The notes: generated from the letters alone by a model not told the origin. Shown: positions 11,852-22,036, counted from the first letter of the stretch. The stretch: 64,000 bases of DNA from Bacteroides sp. (GCF_028690125.1 NZ_JAQVBV010000005.1:124001-188000); one strand, 5' to 3'. Program-made: numbers and translations.

Positions 11852-13057
11852 TTAATGTTGCTGGGAATCTATTCGTATTGTATCTTTGTTGTGAACTGTA
11901 TCGGTTAAATGTATCGGTTCTTCGAAAACTACATTCTGTATACATCGAGTTGTTTCAATTTTCACATCTGTTTGAGTAAAAAACAATCCAGCGAAAAGAA
12001 GCAATAACATCAGTGGTAAAGTTATTAGCCAAGTAACAAGCATGGAAGTTCTTAACCCTTTTGATATCGGACTGCAATTAAAGACTGAACAAAGTATAGT
12101 ATAAACTAAAGCAAATATGGGAATCATCACAAATAAAATGAGCACAATACATCCGGCAAACATCCATGGAGATTCCCACGTCGTAACTACACCAAATACA
12201 GAAGGTAACGTAGGTAACCAGTTAAAAAGCGCCTCCCCTGCCCCAATCAATACAGATGTTATACCTATGATAGAAAAAATCAATGCTACTGCTGCAATAA
12301 ACAGGATAGGGCATAGAACGATCGCTATAATGATCAAAAGTAATTTAAAAAGGAATGCCGCTACAGATACAAATAAATCTGCTGTTTTCTGTAAAAAAGA
12401 ACGAGGTTTGCCAGAACCTACATAATCATTCACCCCATTCGATACACGTTCAAAACTATCAGTAACCGTTTTTCCTATATTTTCCACCGTTACTGTTTGC
12501 CCGCGCATACTCAATTTTTCTGCTGCTGTCCGTGCTTCAGGGATTACAATCCAAGCTATCAGATAAAAAATAATCATTGTACAATAGGGAATAAAAACAA
12601 GTATCACCATTAAAATGCGTACTAATGTAATATCCCATCCCAAATAGGCTGCCAAACCGGCAGCAACACCACCTAACATTTTCTCATTCGGGTCTCGATA
12701 TAAACGGCGATGAGGAGTTACATCCGAATTAGAGACACTGCTTCCAAAACTTCCAGCGTACTGTGAATTCTGGTGAGACTCATCCTCTGCTGAATTGTCT
12801 CCAAAATCTTCCGGTTTTCCCATACGCGAAATAACTTCTTCTACATCGGGAATAGTAATCACCTGTTTATTTAAAGTAACCTTCTCAGAAAACAATTCAG
12901 CTATACGATTCTCCATATCATTCACTATCTCTTCTGCTCCCTGTTGCTTACGAAAATGCAAACGAAGATTATTTAAATAATTATCTAACAGTCGGTAGGC
13001 ATCTTCATCAATATGATAAACGGTTCCACCCAAATTTACAGTTAATGTTTTCTTCAT
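11852..13057 (-). CDS. PspC domain membrane protein
   Basis: A 401-residue membrane protein with the Bacteroidetes PspC layout. A soluble N-terminal part (about 1-90) is followed by a PspC domain (about 115-175, RRLYRDPNEKMLGGVAAGLAAY in outline) containing the first hydrophobic helices. Further membrane segments lie at about 235-285, 300-325 and 345-365, with a short polar tail. PspC-type proteins sense or respond to envelope stress. It lies 17 bases after a PadR regulator gene, an arrangement common in this phylum. That suggests PadR-controlled expression of an envelope-stress protein. Confidence 0.9.
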   Translation of the reverse strand: MKKTLTVNLGGTVYHIDEDAYRLLDNYLNNLRLHFRKQQGAEEIVNDMENRIAELFSEKVTLNKQVITIPDVEEVISRMGKPEDFGDNSAEDESHQNSQYAGSFGSSVSNSDVTPHRRLYRDPNEKMLGGVAAGLAAYLGWDITLVRILMVILVFIPYCTMIIFYLIAWIVIPEARTAAEKLSMRGQTVTVENIGKTVTDSFERVSNGVNDYVGSGKPRSFLQKTADLFVSVAAFLFKLLLIIIAIVLCPILFIAAVALIFSIIGITSVLIGAGEALFNWLPTLPSVFGVVTTWESPWMFAGCIVLILFVMIPIFALVYTILCSVFNCSPISKGLRTSMLVTWLITLPLMLLLLFAGLFFTQTDVKIETTRCIQNVVFEEPIHLTDTVHNKDTIRIDSQQH

Positions 13058-13074
13058 TATATGTCTTTTTAAAA

Positions 13075-13401
13075 TTATCTATTAGCAATATGATTTACAG
13101 TATCATTCAATTCTTTCCACGAAAGTTCCAGTTCTCTGAGAAAGACCTCGCCCTTATCGGTTAGTTTGTAGTACTTACGTGGTGGACCTTGAGTAGACTC
13201 TACCCATTCATAGCTCAGCAAATCATCATTTTTCAGACGAGTAAGCAACGGATACAAGGTACCTTCCACCACAATCAGTTGAGCTTCCTTCAACTTTTGA
13301 ATAATATCTGAGGCATAGGCAGGTTCTTTATGGAGCAACAGCATTATGCAATACTCCAATAACCCTTTGCGCATCTGAGATTTTACATTGTCTACATTCA
13401 T
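13075..13401 (-). CDS. PadR family transcriptional regulator
   Basis: A 108-residue PadR-family winged-helix repressor. The signature region is LEYCIMLLLHKEPAYASDI followed by the wing EGTLYPLLTRLKNDDLL and the typical GPPRKYYKLTDKG. PadR proteins bind DNA as dimers and often control an adjacent membrane-protein gene. Here pspC follows by 17 bases, so the pair is probably one autoregulated transcript. Confidence 0.95.
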   Translation of the reverse strand: MNVDNVKSQMRKGLLEYCIMLLLHKEPAYASDIIQKLKEAQLIVVEGTLYPLLTRLKNDDLLSYEWVESTQGPPRKYYKLTDKGEVFLRELELSWKELNDTVNHIANR

Positions 13402-13421
13402 AACAAATCCTTTTGATGCGA

Positions 13422-13463
13422 CAAATATATGTATTACTTTAGTACTATGTATTGCAAAGTACT
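13422..13463 (-). promoter_or_regulatory. padR promoter with a possible operator
   Basis: On the minus strand TATATTTG (13429-13422) is a full -7 match, about 20 bases upstream of the padR ATG. Just upstream, AGTACT occurs twice (13441-13446 and 13458-13463) within an imperfect palindrome, a plausible autoregulatory operator. Function is inferred from position only. Confidence 0.45.
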
Positions 13464-13525
13464 ATAAATTAATAATAATTAATCATTTAAAAAGTAATAA
13501 CCTTAATGTAAAAAGAAATAATGGT

Positions 13526-13533
13526 TATATTTG
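13526..13533 (+). promoter_or_regulatory. -7 element for the GNAT gene
   Basis: TATATTTG is a full match to TAnnTTTG, followed by C, 32 bases before the ATG at 13565. The -33 region is not convincing. Confidence 0.5.
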
Positions 13534-13564
13534 CATCTCGTAAAAATAAAAATAAATACGATAT

Positions 13565-14062
13565 ATGTTTACCATTCGAAAAGCGACAGTTGCAGATTGC
13601 AATTTGATCAATAAGATGGCTCAAGATGTTTTTCCCGCCACCTACAATAAAATATTATCTCCTGAACAGTTAGATTATATGATGGATTGGATGTATAATC
13701 CTGAAAATATCCGAAAGCAAATGGAAGCAGAAGGGCATATTTATTTCATTGCTTATAAAGAGTCTGAACCTTGTGGATACGTATCTGTACAGCCTCAGGA
13801 GAAAGATGTATTCCACCTACAAAAAATCTATGTTTTGCCTTATTTCCAAAAAGCTCATTGCGGTAGCTTTTTATTTAGAGAAGCAATCAAATATATTAAA
13901 GAAGTTCACCCAAGCCCTTGTTTAATGGAACTTAACGTAAACCGAAACAACAAGGCATTAAAGTTCTATGAACATATGGGCATGAAGAAACTGCGTGAAG
14001 GTGATTTCCCGATCGGAAACGGATATTATATGAACGATTACATCATGGGATTGGAAATATAA
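13565..14062 (+). CDS. GNAT family N-acetyltransferase
   Basis: A 165-residue acetyltransferase of the GNAT fold using acetyl-CoA. Motif A (acetyl-CoA pyrophosphate binding) is at HLQKIYVLPYFQKAHCGSFLF; the usual Q/RxxGxG/A is degenerate (QKAHCGS). Motif B follows at LNVNRNNKALKFYEHMGMK. The N-terminal strand MFTIRKATVADCNLI is typical. Substrate unknown: it could be a small molecule or a protein N-terminus. It is monocistronic and divergent from padR. Confidence 0.9.
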   Translation: MFTIRKATVADCNLINKMAQDVFPATYNKILSPEQLDYMMDWMYNPENIRKQMEAEGHIYFIAYKESEPCGYVSVQPQEKDVFHLQKIYVLPYFQKAHCGSFLFREAIKYIKEVHPSPCLMELNVNRNNKALKFYEHMGMKKLREGDFPIGNGYYMNDYIMGLEI

Positions 14063-14207
14063 AAGAAAAGCAACTGTAAAAGATATTACATAACCGCGAT
14101 TCACTTCCATAATTTTATATAGAATCACTATACAACTTTAACTGTATAATAAGGAGGGTAGAATGGGCTACTCTCTTCTAATCATCCTTTTGGGATTCAC
14201 TAAAAAA

Positions 14208-14268
14208 ATGACGCCCCGATACATATATTGTTAGCTAAATAACAACTAATGCACTGGGGCGTTTATCA
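14208..14268. terminator. Bidirectional terminator after the POT transporter gene
   Basis: Outer stem ACGCCCC (14211-14217) with GGGGCGT, enclosing an inner TTGTTAGCTAAATAACAA hairpin. A and T runs flank both sides. It lies between the convergent GNAT and POT genes. Confidence 0.65.
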
Positions 14269-14313
14269 TTTAATTGACGGAATTAAAAAAATATCCCGCG
14301 CAATAAAAATCTC

Positions 14314-15975
14314 TTATGCTACTTTTTCTAATCTCTTCATAACAGAGAAAATGAATAATGCAGAAAGCAAACAGCAAGCAATCAAAACACTCCATACGAT
14401 CCATAACTGTATATCACCCCACAAATAGCCAATAACAGCGACTAAATAATTACCAATGGCTGTAGCTGCAAACCATCCCCCCATCATCATACCTTTATAT
14501 TTGGGAGGAGCCACTTTGGATACAAAAGAAATTCCCATCGGAGATAATAATAACTCTGCAAAAGTTAATACCAGATAAGTAGAAATCAACCAATCAGGAG
14601 AAACTAAAGCATCGGGACTGATACCAGCCTCTTCTACTGCTGTCGGAGTAGGTAATCCCATAGAACCTATAGCTAATATTAAGAAACCACAAGCTGCAAT
14701 TATCATACCAATACCAATTTTACGTGGTGCAGAAGGTTCTTTCTTTTTTCGTGCCAAATAACCAAATACCGCCAATGATACCGGAGTCAAAGCTACTACA
14801 AAGAATGGATTAAATTGTTGGAAAATCTGAGGCAAAATATTGATTGTGGGGTCCATAGCAGAGTAAGCCCATGCTAATATACCCAGAGAAGCTATTACAA
14901 CAATACCGGCAATTGCTTTACCCTTACCTGTTTTAGATTGAAAAATTGAGAATGTCCCATATACAGCAATAATTAAAAGAACAAGATTCCAGACATCAAA
15001 TCCCAAGCGATTGATTCCTGTCACAGATTGAGCCGTATAATCACGTGCAAAGAAAGTCATCGTCAGACCATTTTGGTGGAATGACATCCAGAAGAAAATA
15101 ACCACCGCAAATACTAGTAACAGAGCAACAATACGCTCTTTTGTCTGTGCGGGAGTTAATTCCGGTTCGTTATGATTTACAGTTTTCGCCTGTTTCGAAT
15201 TATAATCAGCATGCTTATACATATTGCGACATGAAATATAGATTGCCATAGAAATAATCAGAGAAATACAAGCCACAGCAAAACCATAATTATAAGCCTC
15301 TGAAAGTTTTTCAATATAAGCTGAGCAGAAAGCTGAAGTATCACCAGCAAAATTTTGCGCTGCTTGTAAACTGGCAAGAGCAGCATTTCCTTCCGGTTTG
15401 ATTGTTCCGTTTAGAAATTGATGTGCTAATGAAGGTATTTGGGCGTTATATGTAAATCCTGCACCTTCTAATACATAGTTCGTCATCTTGGTAGCAGCCG
15501 TTGGCGCAAATAATGCACCGACGTTAATAGCCATGTAGAACAAACTAAAAGCAGTGTCTCGCTTTGAACTGTATTGTGGTGAGTCATAAAGGTTACCCAC
15601 CATCACTTGCAAATTACCTTTAAACAAACCGGTACCGCATGCTATCAAAAACAAAGAGCCAAACATCATCATTTTACCGCTCATATTCGCCATTGTGGGA
15701 ATAGCTAAAAGCAAATAACCGATAAACATTACAACAATACCTGTAGTTACCATCTTTCCATAACCACATTTATCAGCCAAAATGCCACCAACGAGTGGCA
15801 TAAAATAAACTGCTGCCAAAAATGTTCCAAAAATAGTGGATGTTTCCCCGGCTGTATAGCCAAATTTCGCTTGCAAAAAGAGAGAAAAAATAGCAAGCAT
15901 TGTGTAATAACCAAAGCGTTCGCCTGTATTAGCTAAAGCTAGGGCATATAAACCTTTCGGTTGTCCTTCAAACAT
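14314..15975 (-). CDS. POT family proton-dependent peptide transporter
   Basis: A 553-residue major-facilitator protein of the proton-dependent oligopeptide transporter (POT/PTR2) family, importing di- and tripeptides across the inner membrane. The family signature LFYMAINVGALFAP (about residues 144-157) is present, as is the N-terminal GERFGYYTMLAIF. About 14 hydrophobic segments are seen, with a longer loop near 190-225. A full -7 match TATATTTG lies at 16024-16017 on the minus strand. A terminator follows the gene. Confidence 0.93.
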   Translation of the reverse strand: MFEGQPKGLYALALANTGERFGYYTMLAIFSLFLQAKFGYTAGETSTIFGTFLAAVYFMPLVGGILADKCGYGKMVTTGIVVMFIGYLLLAIPTMANMSGKMMMFGSLFLIACGTGLFKGNLQVMVGNLYDSPQYSSKRDTAFSLFYMAINVGALFAPTAATKMTNYVLEGAGFTYNAQIPSLAHQFLNGTIKPEGNAALASLQAAQNFAGDTSAFCSAYIEKLSEAYNYGFAVACISLIISMAIYISCRNMYKHADYNSKQAKTVNHNEPELTPAQTKERIVALLLVFAVVIFFWMSFHQNGLTMTFFARDYTAQSVTGINRLGFDVWNLVLLIIAVYGTFSIFQSKTGKGKAIAGIVVIASLGILAWAYSAMDPTINILPQIFQQFNPFFVVALTPVSLAVFGYLARKKKEPSAPRKIGIGMIIAACGFLILAIGSMGLPTPTAVEEAGISPDALVSPDWLISTYLVLTFAELLLSPMGISFVSKVAPPKYKGMMMGGWFAATAIGNYLVAVIGYLWGDIQLWIVWSVLIACCLLSALFIFSVMKRLEKVA

Positions 15976-16039
15976 ACAAATTAGAATAATAGATTAATAA
16001 AATTGATTATTTCTTGCAAATATATACTTTTTCTGGAAT

Positions 16040-16519
16040 TTACTCGTTATATAACAGACAAACTTCTGCCCGCACCTCACGAATCAAGTCATTTGGAGCA
16101 ATTTTTATCTGTAATCCGCGTACCCCGGCACTTACATAAATATGCGGAAACTCCAGGCAAGTCTCATGAATATAAGTTGAAAAATACTTTTTCATGCCAA
16201 TAGGCGAACATCCTCCACGAATATAACCAGTTAATGGCAAAAGCTCTTTCACAGGAATCAGATCACACTTTTTATTTCCGGAAGCTTTGGCTGCTAATTT
16301 CAAATCAACCTCATGCTCTCCAGGAATAACACAAACGAAATAACCATTTTTATCCCCATGCAAAATAAGTGTTTTAAATACCTGTTCTATATTTTCTCCC
16401 AAACTGGCAGCTACATGAACGGCACTCAAATCATCTTCGTCCACCTCATAAGGTATTAGTTCGTAAGTTATCTTAGCTTTATCAAGGAGACGCGCAGCAT
16501 TAGTTTTATTAATTTTCAT
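16040..16519 (-). CDS. ybaK: YbaK/EbsC family Cys-tRNA(Pro) deacylase
   Basis: A 159-residue tRNA-editing protein that hydrolyses Cys-tRNA(Pro) mischarged by prolyl-tRNA synthetase. The YbaK core is visible: EQVFKTLILHGDK, then YFVCVIPGEHEVDLKLAAKA and the GYIRGGCSPIGMKK loop. The start at 16519 (MKINKTNAARLLD) is chosen over an upstream in-frame ATG at 16618, because that start would overlap uvrA by 59 bases and the extra residues are not family-like. It sits 40 bases downstream of uvrA and may be co-transcribed with it. Confidence 0.92.
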   Translation of the reverse strand: MKINKTNAARLLDKAKITYELIPYEVDEDDLSAVHVAASLGENIEQVFKTLILHGDKNGYFVCVIPGEHEVDLKLAAKASGNKKCDLIPVKELLPLTGYIRGGCSPIGMKKYFSTYIHETCLEFPHIYVSAGVRGLQIKIAPNDLIREVRAEVCLLYNE

Positions 16520-16559
16520 TTTTGTTTCTTTTCCGAACCATATTCCTACCGTTTCACAA

Positions 16560-19391
16560 TCACAAGGAAAGTTCCTCGCGAAGGAACTTAGGGGTATATC
16601 CTTTCTGACTTTTAGCAACCTCTTCCGGCGTTCCGTAACTCAGGAGTTCCCCTCCTCCTTTACCACCTTCAGGTCCCATATCTATAATATAATCCGCCAT
16701 TTTAATGACATCCAAATTATGCTCAATAACAATAACCGTATTTCCTTTATCAACCAATTTATTCAAGACTCCCAACAAAACACGAATATCTTCAAAATGT
16801 AATCCCGTAGTAGGTTCATCCAGAATATATAGCGTTTTACCGGTATCACGTTTCGACAGTTCGGTTGCTAATTTCACACGCTGACTTTCACCGCCGGAAA
16901 GAGTTGTGGACGATTGTCCTAATTTGATATATCCCAAACCGACATCTTGCAACACTTTAATTTTATTCAGGATTTGCGGGACATTCTCGAAAAACTCCAC
17001 TGCACGATTAATAGTCATATCCAAAACATCAGCAATCGATTTTCCTTTAAAACGTACCTCTAATGTTTCACGATTATAACGCTTTCCATGGCAAACTTCA
17101 CAAGGCACATACACATCAGGCAAAAAGTTCATTTCAATTGTTTTATAGCCATTTCCCGAACAAGCTTCGCAACGCCCACCTGCCACATTAAAAGAAAAAC
17201 GTCCCGGTTTATATCCACGGATCTTTGCTTCAGGTAATCCGACAAATAAATTACGGATATCCGAAAACACACCTGTATAAGTAGCCGGATTAGAACGTGG
17301 AGTTCGCCCAAGCGGAGACTGATCGACATTTACTACCTTATCTATATTTTCCAATCCTTCCATAGAATCATATTCCAAAGGGTCTTGCAATGAACGATAG
17401 AATTTCTGGGAAAGAATAGGTTGTAACGTTTCATTAATCAAAGTAGACTTACCACTTCCTGAAACACCTGTCACACAAATCAATTTACCCAATGGAAATT
17501 CCACATCTACATTTTTCAGATTATTTCCTTTAGCCCCTTTCAACCACAAAGATTTCCCATTGCCTTTCCTTCTCTTAACAGGAACTTCTATCTTCATCCT
17601 CCCATTCAAATATTGAGAAGTCATTGTATCTGTTTTCACCATTTCTTGCGGAGTTCCGGCAAATACCACTTCTCCACCAAGACGCCCGGCCTTCGGTCCC
17701 ATATCAATGACATAGTCGGCTGCCAGCATCATATCTTTGTCATGCTCCACAACAATGACAGAATTACCCATATCACGAAGTTCTTTCAAAGAATTGATCA
17801 GGCGCAAGTTATCGCGCTGATGTAAACCGATACTCGGTTCATCCAATATATAAAGCACATTGACCAATTGTGAACCGATCTGTGTAGCCAAACGAATACG
17901 TTGGCTTTCACCTCCCGAAAGACTTACCGAACTACGGTTCAGAGCCAAATAATCCAGCCCGACATCTAACAAGAATTTCAAACGGGTACGAATTTCTTTC
18001 AGAATCTCAACAGCAATTTTCTTCTGTTTATCCGAAAGGAATTCATCTACACTCATCAACCAATCATACAACTCACTGATATCCATGTTGGCAAGTTCAT
18101 TAATATTCTTATCATGGATACGGAAATGTAGAGCCTCTTTATTCAAACGTGCACCTTTACATTCGGGACAAACGGTCGTTTTAGCAAACTGTTCCGCCCA
18201 CTTCTGTGCAGTGGCTGAAGCATCTTTTTCCTGTAACATCTGAATATACTTCACCACACCCTCATAAGTCACAAAATAATCAGAAGAAGTTCCTATCAAT
18301 GAGCTTTTTATCTTAATTCGTTCATCAGAGCCATATAATATTTCATCGATAGCATCATCGGGCAACTCTTTCACGGGAGTTTTCAAATTAACTTCATATT
18401 TCTCGATCAAAGCTCCTATTTGCCAGAAAATCATCGCATTCTTATATTTACCTAAAGGAGCAATCGCCCCCTCATAAATAGACAGTTCCCTATCAGGAAT
18501 TACTTTATCTATATCAATCTGATTCACCACACCCAGTCCCTTACATTTTGGACAGGCTCCTTGTGGAGAATTAAAAGAGAAGTTATGCGGAGCCGGTTCA
18601 CGATAAGACAATCCAGTGACTGGACACATCAACTGCTTGCTATAATGCCGGACACTTTCCGTCTGAGCATCTAGTATCATCAATAAACCATCTCCCTGCC
18701 GCATGGCAGTTGCCACACTTTGTTTCAATCGTTTATCATCTTTATCCGCAACAACCAATTTATCAATCACAACCTCTACATCATGATTTTTATAACGATC
18801 GAGCTTCATGCCATGTGTCACTTCACGAACTTCTCCGTCTACACGTACATACAAATAGCCTTTTTTACGGACTTGCTCAAAAAGTTCTTTATAATGTCCT
18901 TTACGTGAACGAACCAAAGGTGCCAGCAGATATATTTTCTTACCTTTATAATCTTTCAGAATCAAGTCCAGAATCTGTTCCTCCGTATATTTCACCATCT
19001 TCTCTCCGGACAGATAGGAATAAGCTATTCCGGCACGGGCATAGAGCAGACGAAGATAATCGTAAATCTCGGTTGTAGTACCCACAGTAGAACGTGGATT
19101 CTTATTCGTCGTTTTCTGTTCTATAGAAATAACCGGGCTTAACCCTGTAATCTTATCCACATCCGGTCGTTCCAGATTTCCCAGAAAATTACGAGCATAC
19201 GCTGAAAAAGTCTCGATATAACGGCGTTGTCCTTCTGCAAAAATCGTATCAAATGCGAGAGAAGACTTTCCGCTTCCGCTCAATCCAGTAATTACCGTCA
19301 TACTATTACGAGGTATTTCGGCATCAATATCTTTCAGGTTGTGTACCCGTGCACCATACACATTAATATATTCTGTTTCTTGCATATTCAT
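16560..19391 (-). CDS. uvrA: Excinuclease ABC subunit A
   Basis: UvrA is the damage-recognition ATPase of nucleotide excision repair and loads UvrB on damaged DNA. At 943 residues it is full length. It contains two ABC ATPase modules with Walker A motifs GLSGSGKSS (about residues 38-46) and GVSGSGKST (about 640). Signatures LSGGESQR occur in both halves. There are two zinc modules, CPKCKGLG and CEACSGNG...CEVCHGKRY, and an insertion domain. The start MNMQETEYINVYGA gives the standard N-terminus. uvrB, its partner, lies about 7 kb away on the other strand. Confidence 0.99.
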   Translation of the reverse strand: MNMQETEYINVYGARVHNLKDIDAEIPRNSMTVITGLSGSGKSSLAFDTIFAEGQRRYIETFSAYARNFLGNLERPDVDKITGLSPVISIEQKTTNKNPRSTVGTTTEIYDYLRLLYARAGIAYSYLSGEKMVKYTEEQILDLILKDYKGKKIYLLAPLVRSRKGHYKELFEQVRKKGYLYVRVDGEVREVTHGMKLDRYKNHDVEVVIDKLVVADKDDKRLKQSVATAMRQGDGLLMILDAQTESVRHYSKQLMCPVTGLSYREPAPHNFSFNSPQGACPKCKGLGVVNQIDIDKVIPDRELSIYEGAIAPLGKYKNAMIFWQIGALIEKYEVNLKTPVKELPDDAIDEILYGSDERIKIKSSLIGTSSDYFVTYEGVVKYIQMLQEKDASATAQKWAEQFAKTTVCPECKGARLNKEALHFRIHDKNINELANMDISELYDWLMSVDEFLSDKQKKIAVEILKEIRTRLKFLLDVGLDYLALNRSSVSLSGGESQRIRLATQIGSQLVNVLYILDEPSIGLHQRDNLRLINSLKELRDMGNSVIVVEHDKDMMLAADYVIDMGPKAGRLGGEVVFAGTPQEMVKTDTMTSQYLNGRMKIEVPVKRRKGNGKSLWLKGAKGNNLKNVDVEFPLGKLICVTGVSGSGKSTLINETLQPILSQKFYRSLQDPLEYDSMEGLENIDKVVNVDQSPLGRTPRSNPATYTGVFSDIRNLFVGLPEAKIRGYKPGRFSFNVAGGRCEACSGNGYKTIEMNFLPDVYVPCEVCHGKRYNRETLEVRFKGKSIADVLDMTINRAVEFFENVPQILNKIKVLQDVGLGYIKLGQSSTTLSGGESQRVKLATELSKRDTGKTLYILDEPTTGLHFEDIRVLLGVLNKLVDKGNTVIVIEHNLDVIKMADYIIDMGPEGGKGGGELLSYGTPEEVAKSQKGYTPKFLREELSL

Positions 19392-19539
19392 CTACTTCAT
19401 AAATGTTGCAAAATTAATGTTTCCGCCTGAAATATGCTCCTAAAAAAGCACAATATTATTTTCTTAACTGAAATCTTATGAAGATATAGGTCATTATTTG
19501 TACCTTTGTTGCTTCATTTCAAGAACTAATAGTAATTAA

Positions 19540-21306
19540 TTGATGAAACCGATAAGCCGAATATTTATACTTTTGCTTTTAGCATGCGCTTCATACGTAA
19601 CCAGTTATGCGCAAGAAAACCAATCTTACATTTTGCATACCATCGAAAAAGGGCAGAATTTATACTCAATTTCCAAGATGTATAATGTTACAACCGCAGA
19701 CATTATTCGTCTGAATCCAGGATGTGAAGAGAAGATTTATGCTGGGCAAATTATTAAAATTCCACAAGGAAAAGCTAGTCAGAAGGGTGAAACATTTCAT
19801 ACTATTCAAGCCGGAGAGACTCTTTACAAGCTGACGGCTCTTTACAAAGTATCCGCCAAAGCAATCTGCGACGCGAACCCCGGACTTAGTGCAGAGAACT
19901 TCCGTATCGGACAAGTAATTCGAATTCCATTGGAAGAAGAAAAAGAGACTGTTGAGATTCATACCCCCATTGATCAAACAGCTATTCAGGGACCGGTACA
20001 ATCCAGATGTAAAGATATGCATAAGGTAAAACGCAAAGAAACTATCTTTAGTGTAAGTCGTGAATATGGAATCAGCGAACAAGAGCTGATAGCCGTTAAT
20101 CCGGAATTAAAAGAAGGGATGAAAAAAGGACAATTACTTTGCATCCCTTATCCAAATGCCGCCACAATGGAACCGACTCCAAAGGAAGACCTAAATATAA
20201 TAGCACCAAGTAACAACGAATTATTTAATAAAATCAAAGAAGCACCCGAAGAAATCTCTACAATCAAAGCTGCGCTGATTTTACCATTCCACGAATATAA
20301 ACGTATGGTAGAATATTACGAAGGTTTCTTAATGGCAATAGATAGTCTGAAACGCACAGGAACTTCTATTGATTTGTATGTATATGATTCCGGCAAAGAT
20401 GTTTCATCAATAAACGACATTCTGGCAAAAAAGGAAATGCAAAAGATGAACATTATCTTTGGACCGATGCATCAACAACAAATCAAACCATTATCAGAGT
20501 TTGCTCAAAAGAACGACATTCGCCTAGTGATTCCTTTCTCTCTGAAGGGTGAAGAAGTATTCAACAATCCTTTTATCTATCAGATCAATACCCCTCAATC
20601 CTATTTATATTCAAAAGTAAATGAGCATTTTATTCGTCAATTCCCTAATGCTCACGTTATTTTTATCGAATCTGCCACACCAGATAAAGAAAAGGCTGAG
20701 TTCATCAAAGGATTGAAACAAGAATTAAAGAGCAAAGGCATTTCAATGAATACCGTCAGTGAAAATGCTACGAAAGAAACACTGAAAGCAGCACTTCGCA
20801 GTGACAAAGAAAACATCTTTATCCCGACATCGGGCAGCAATGTACTATTGATCAAGGTTCTTCCTCAACTCACTCTATTAGTTAGAGAAGTTCCGGACCA
20901 GAATATTCATTTATTCGGTTATCCGGAATGGCAAACATACACCCGAGATCATTTGGAGAGTTTCTTTGAATTAGATGTATATTTCTATTCATCATTTTAT
21001 ATGAATACCCTATTCCCAGCCTCAATACAATTTACCAATGCCTACCACAAATGGTACAGCAAGGATCTTGCCAGTAAATATCCGAATTATGCAATGTTAG
21101 GCTTCGACACCAGTTTCTTCTTTCTGAAAGGATTGTCACGTTATGGTTCAGAACTGGAAAGCAATCTGTCAAAAATGAACTTGACTCCGATTCAGACTGG
21201 ATTCCTGTTCGAACGGGTAAATAACTGGGGAGGCTTTATCAATAAGAAAGTATTCTTCATCCATTTTACTAAGAATTTTGAATTAGAAAAACTTGATTTC
21301 GAATAA
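19540..21306 (+). CDS. Secreted LysM protein with a periplasmic-binding-protein fold
   Basis: A 588-residue exported protein. After a signal peptide (residues 1-24, cleavage before QENQS) come three LysM modules at about 29-76, 85-133 and 162-209. Each has the pattern H-T/K-I/V-x-G/R-x-x-L/I. LysM binds peptidoglycan glycans. From about 245 to the end is a type-1 periplasmic-binding-protein-like domain (IKAALILPFHEY, then FIYQINTPQSY), related to amino-acid ABC receptors but with no transporter nearby. It is probably a cell-wall-bound sensor or scaffold. The PorT-like barrel gene starts 4 bases after its stop, implying one operon and linked envelope roles. Confidence 0.88.
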   Translation: MMKPISRIFILLLLACASYVTSYAQENQSYILHTIEKGQNLYSISKMYNVTTADIIRLNPGCEEKIYAGQIIKIPQGKASQKGETFHTIQAGETLYKLTALYKVSAKAICDANPGLSAENFRIGQVIRIPLEEEKETVEIHTPIDQTAIQGPVQSRCKDMHKVKRKETIFSVSREYGISEQELIAVNPELKEGMKKGQLLCIPYPNAATMEPTPKEDLNIIAPSNNELFNKIKEAPEEISTIKAALILPFHEYKRMVEYYEGFLMAIDSLKRTGTSIDLYVYDSGKDVSSINDILAKKEMQKMNIIFGPMHQQQIKPLSEFAQKNDIRLVIPFSLKGEEVFNNPFIYQINTPQSYLYSKVNEHFIRQFPNAHVIFIESATPDKEKAEFIKGLKQELKSKGISMNTVSENATKETLKAALRSDKENIFIPTSGSNVLLIKVLPQLTLLVREVPDQNIHLFGYPEWQTYTRDHLESFFELDVYFYSSFYMNTLFPASIQFTNAYHKWYSKDLASKYPNYAMLGFDTSFFFLKGLSRYGSELESNLSKMNLTPIQTGFLFERVNNWGGFINKKVFFIHFTKNFELEKLDFE

Positions 21307-21310
21307 TATA

Positions 21311-22036
21311 ATGATGATAAAGATAAAATCACTTCTGATTACCGTCTCATTACTTGTGGGATTTGCCTTTCCCGCAAGTGCCCAAATCGGTGAAGCCCGT
21401 CACAATTTCTCTGTAGGATTCAACGGTGGGATAAATTTGAATAGTGCATCCTTCACTCCTACCATTAAACAGAATAGTTTGATGGGAATTACCGGAGGAT
21501 TGACAGCACGTTATATTTCCGAAAAGTATTTCGCTATGATATGCGGCGCGCAAGTAGAACTAAACTTTTCGCAAAGAGGTTGGGATGAATTATTTGAAAT
21601 ACCGGGTGAAAACGGAGAACCCATCAAAGATCCCAGTAGAATATATACTCGTAAATTGAATTATATCGATATTCCCTTTCTAGCCCATTTGGCGTTTGGT
21701 AATGAACAAGGATTGCAATTTTTTCTAAATTTAGGTCCTCAGGTTGGCTTCTTGATAAGCGAATCCGAAAAAATGACGAATATTGATATGAATTCTCTGA
21801 CAAATACCCAGAAAGCCGTTTACGGGGGCAAAGTTGATAATAAATTTGATTATGGTATAGCCGGTGGTGGTGGAGTCGAATTAAGAACTAAAAAAGCAGG
21901 TAGCTTCCTGGTTGAAGGAAGATACTATTTTGCATTATCCGATTTCTATAGTACATCAAAAAAAGATTATTTCTCTCGTGCAGCGCACGGTACTATCACA
22001 GTAAAGCTTACATATTTGTTCGATCTGAAAAAATAA
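21311..22036 (+). CDS. PorT-like outer-membrane beta-barrel protein
   Basis: About 241 residues with a signal peptide (MMIKIKSLLITVSLLVGFAF, cleavage after ASA) and a region of alternating strands typical of an eight-stranded barrel (PorT/outer membrane beta-barrel family). It starts GFNGGINLNSASF and ends in ITVKLTYLF-DLKK. In Porphyromonas, PorT takes part in type IX secretion, but Bacteroides homologues are broad and the role here is unknown. The start at 21311 is preferred to 21293 because it places the signal peptide at the N-terminus and avoids overlap with the LysM gene. Confidence 0.82.
   Translation: MMIKIKSLLITVSLLVGFAFPASAQIGEARHNFSVGFNGGINLNSASFTPTIKQNSLMGITGGLTARYISEKYFAMICGAQVELNFSQRGWDELFEIPGENGEPIKDPSRIYTRKLNYIDIPFLAHLAFGNEQGLQFFLNLGPQVGFLISESEKMTNIDMNSLTNTQKAVYGGKVDNKFDYGIAGGGGVELRTKKAGSFLVEGRYYFALSDFYSTSKKDYFSRAAHGTITVKLTYLFDLKK

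Noticed and set aside
16520..16618. N-terminal extension of the Cys-tRNA(Pro) deacylase
   Set aside because: It would overlap the uvrA 3' end and adds residues outside the family; 16519 is the better start.
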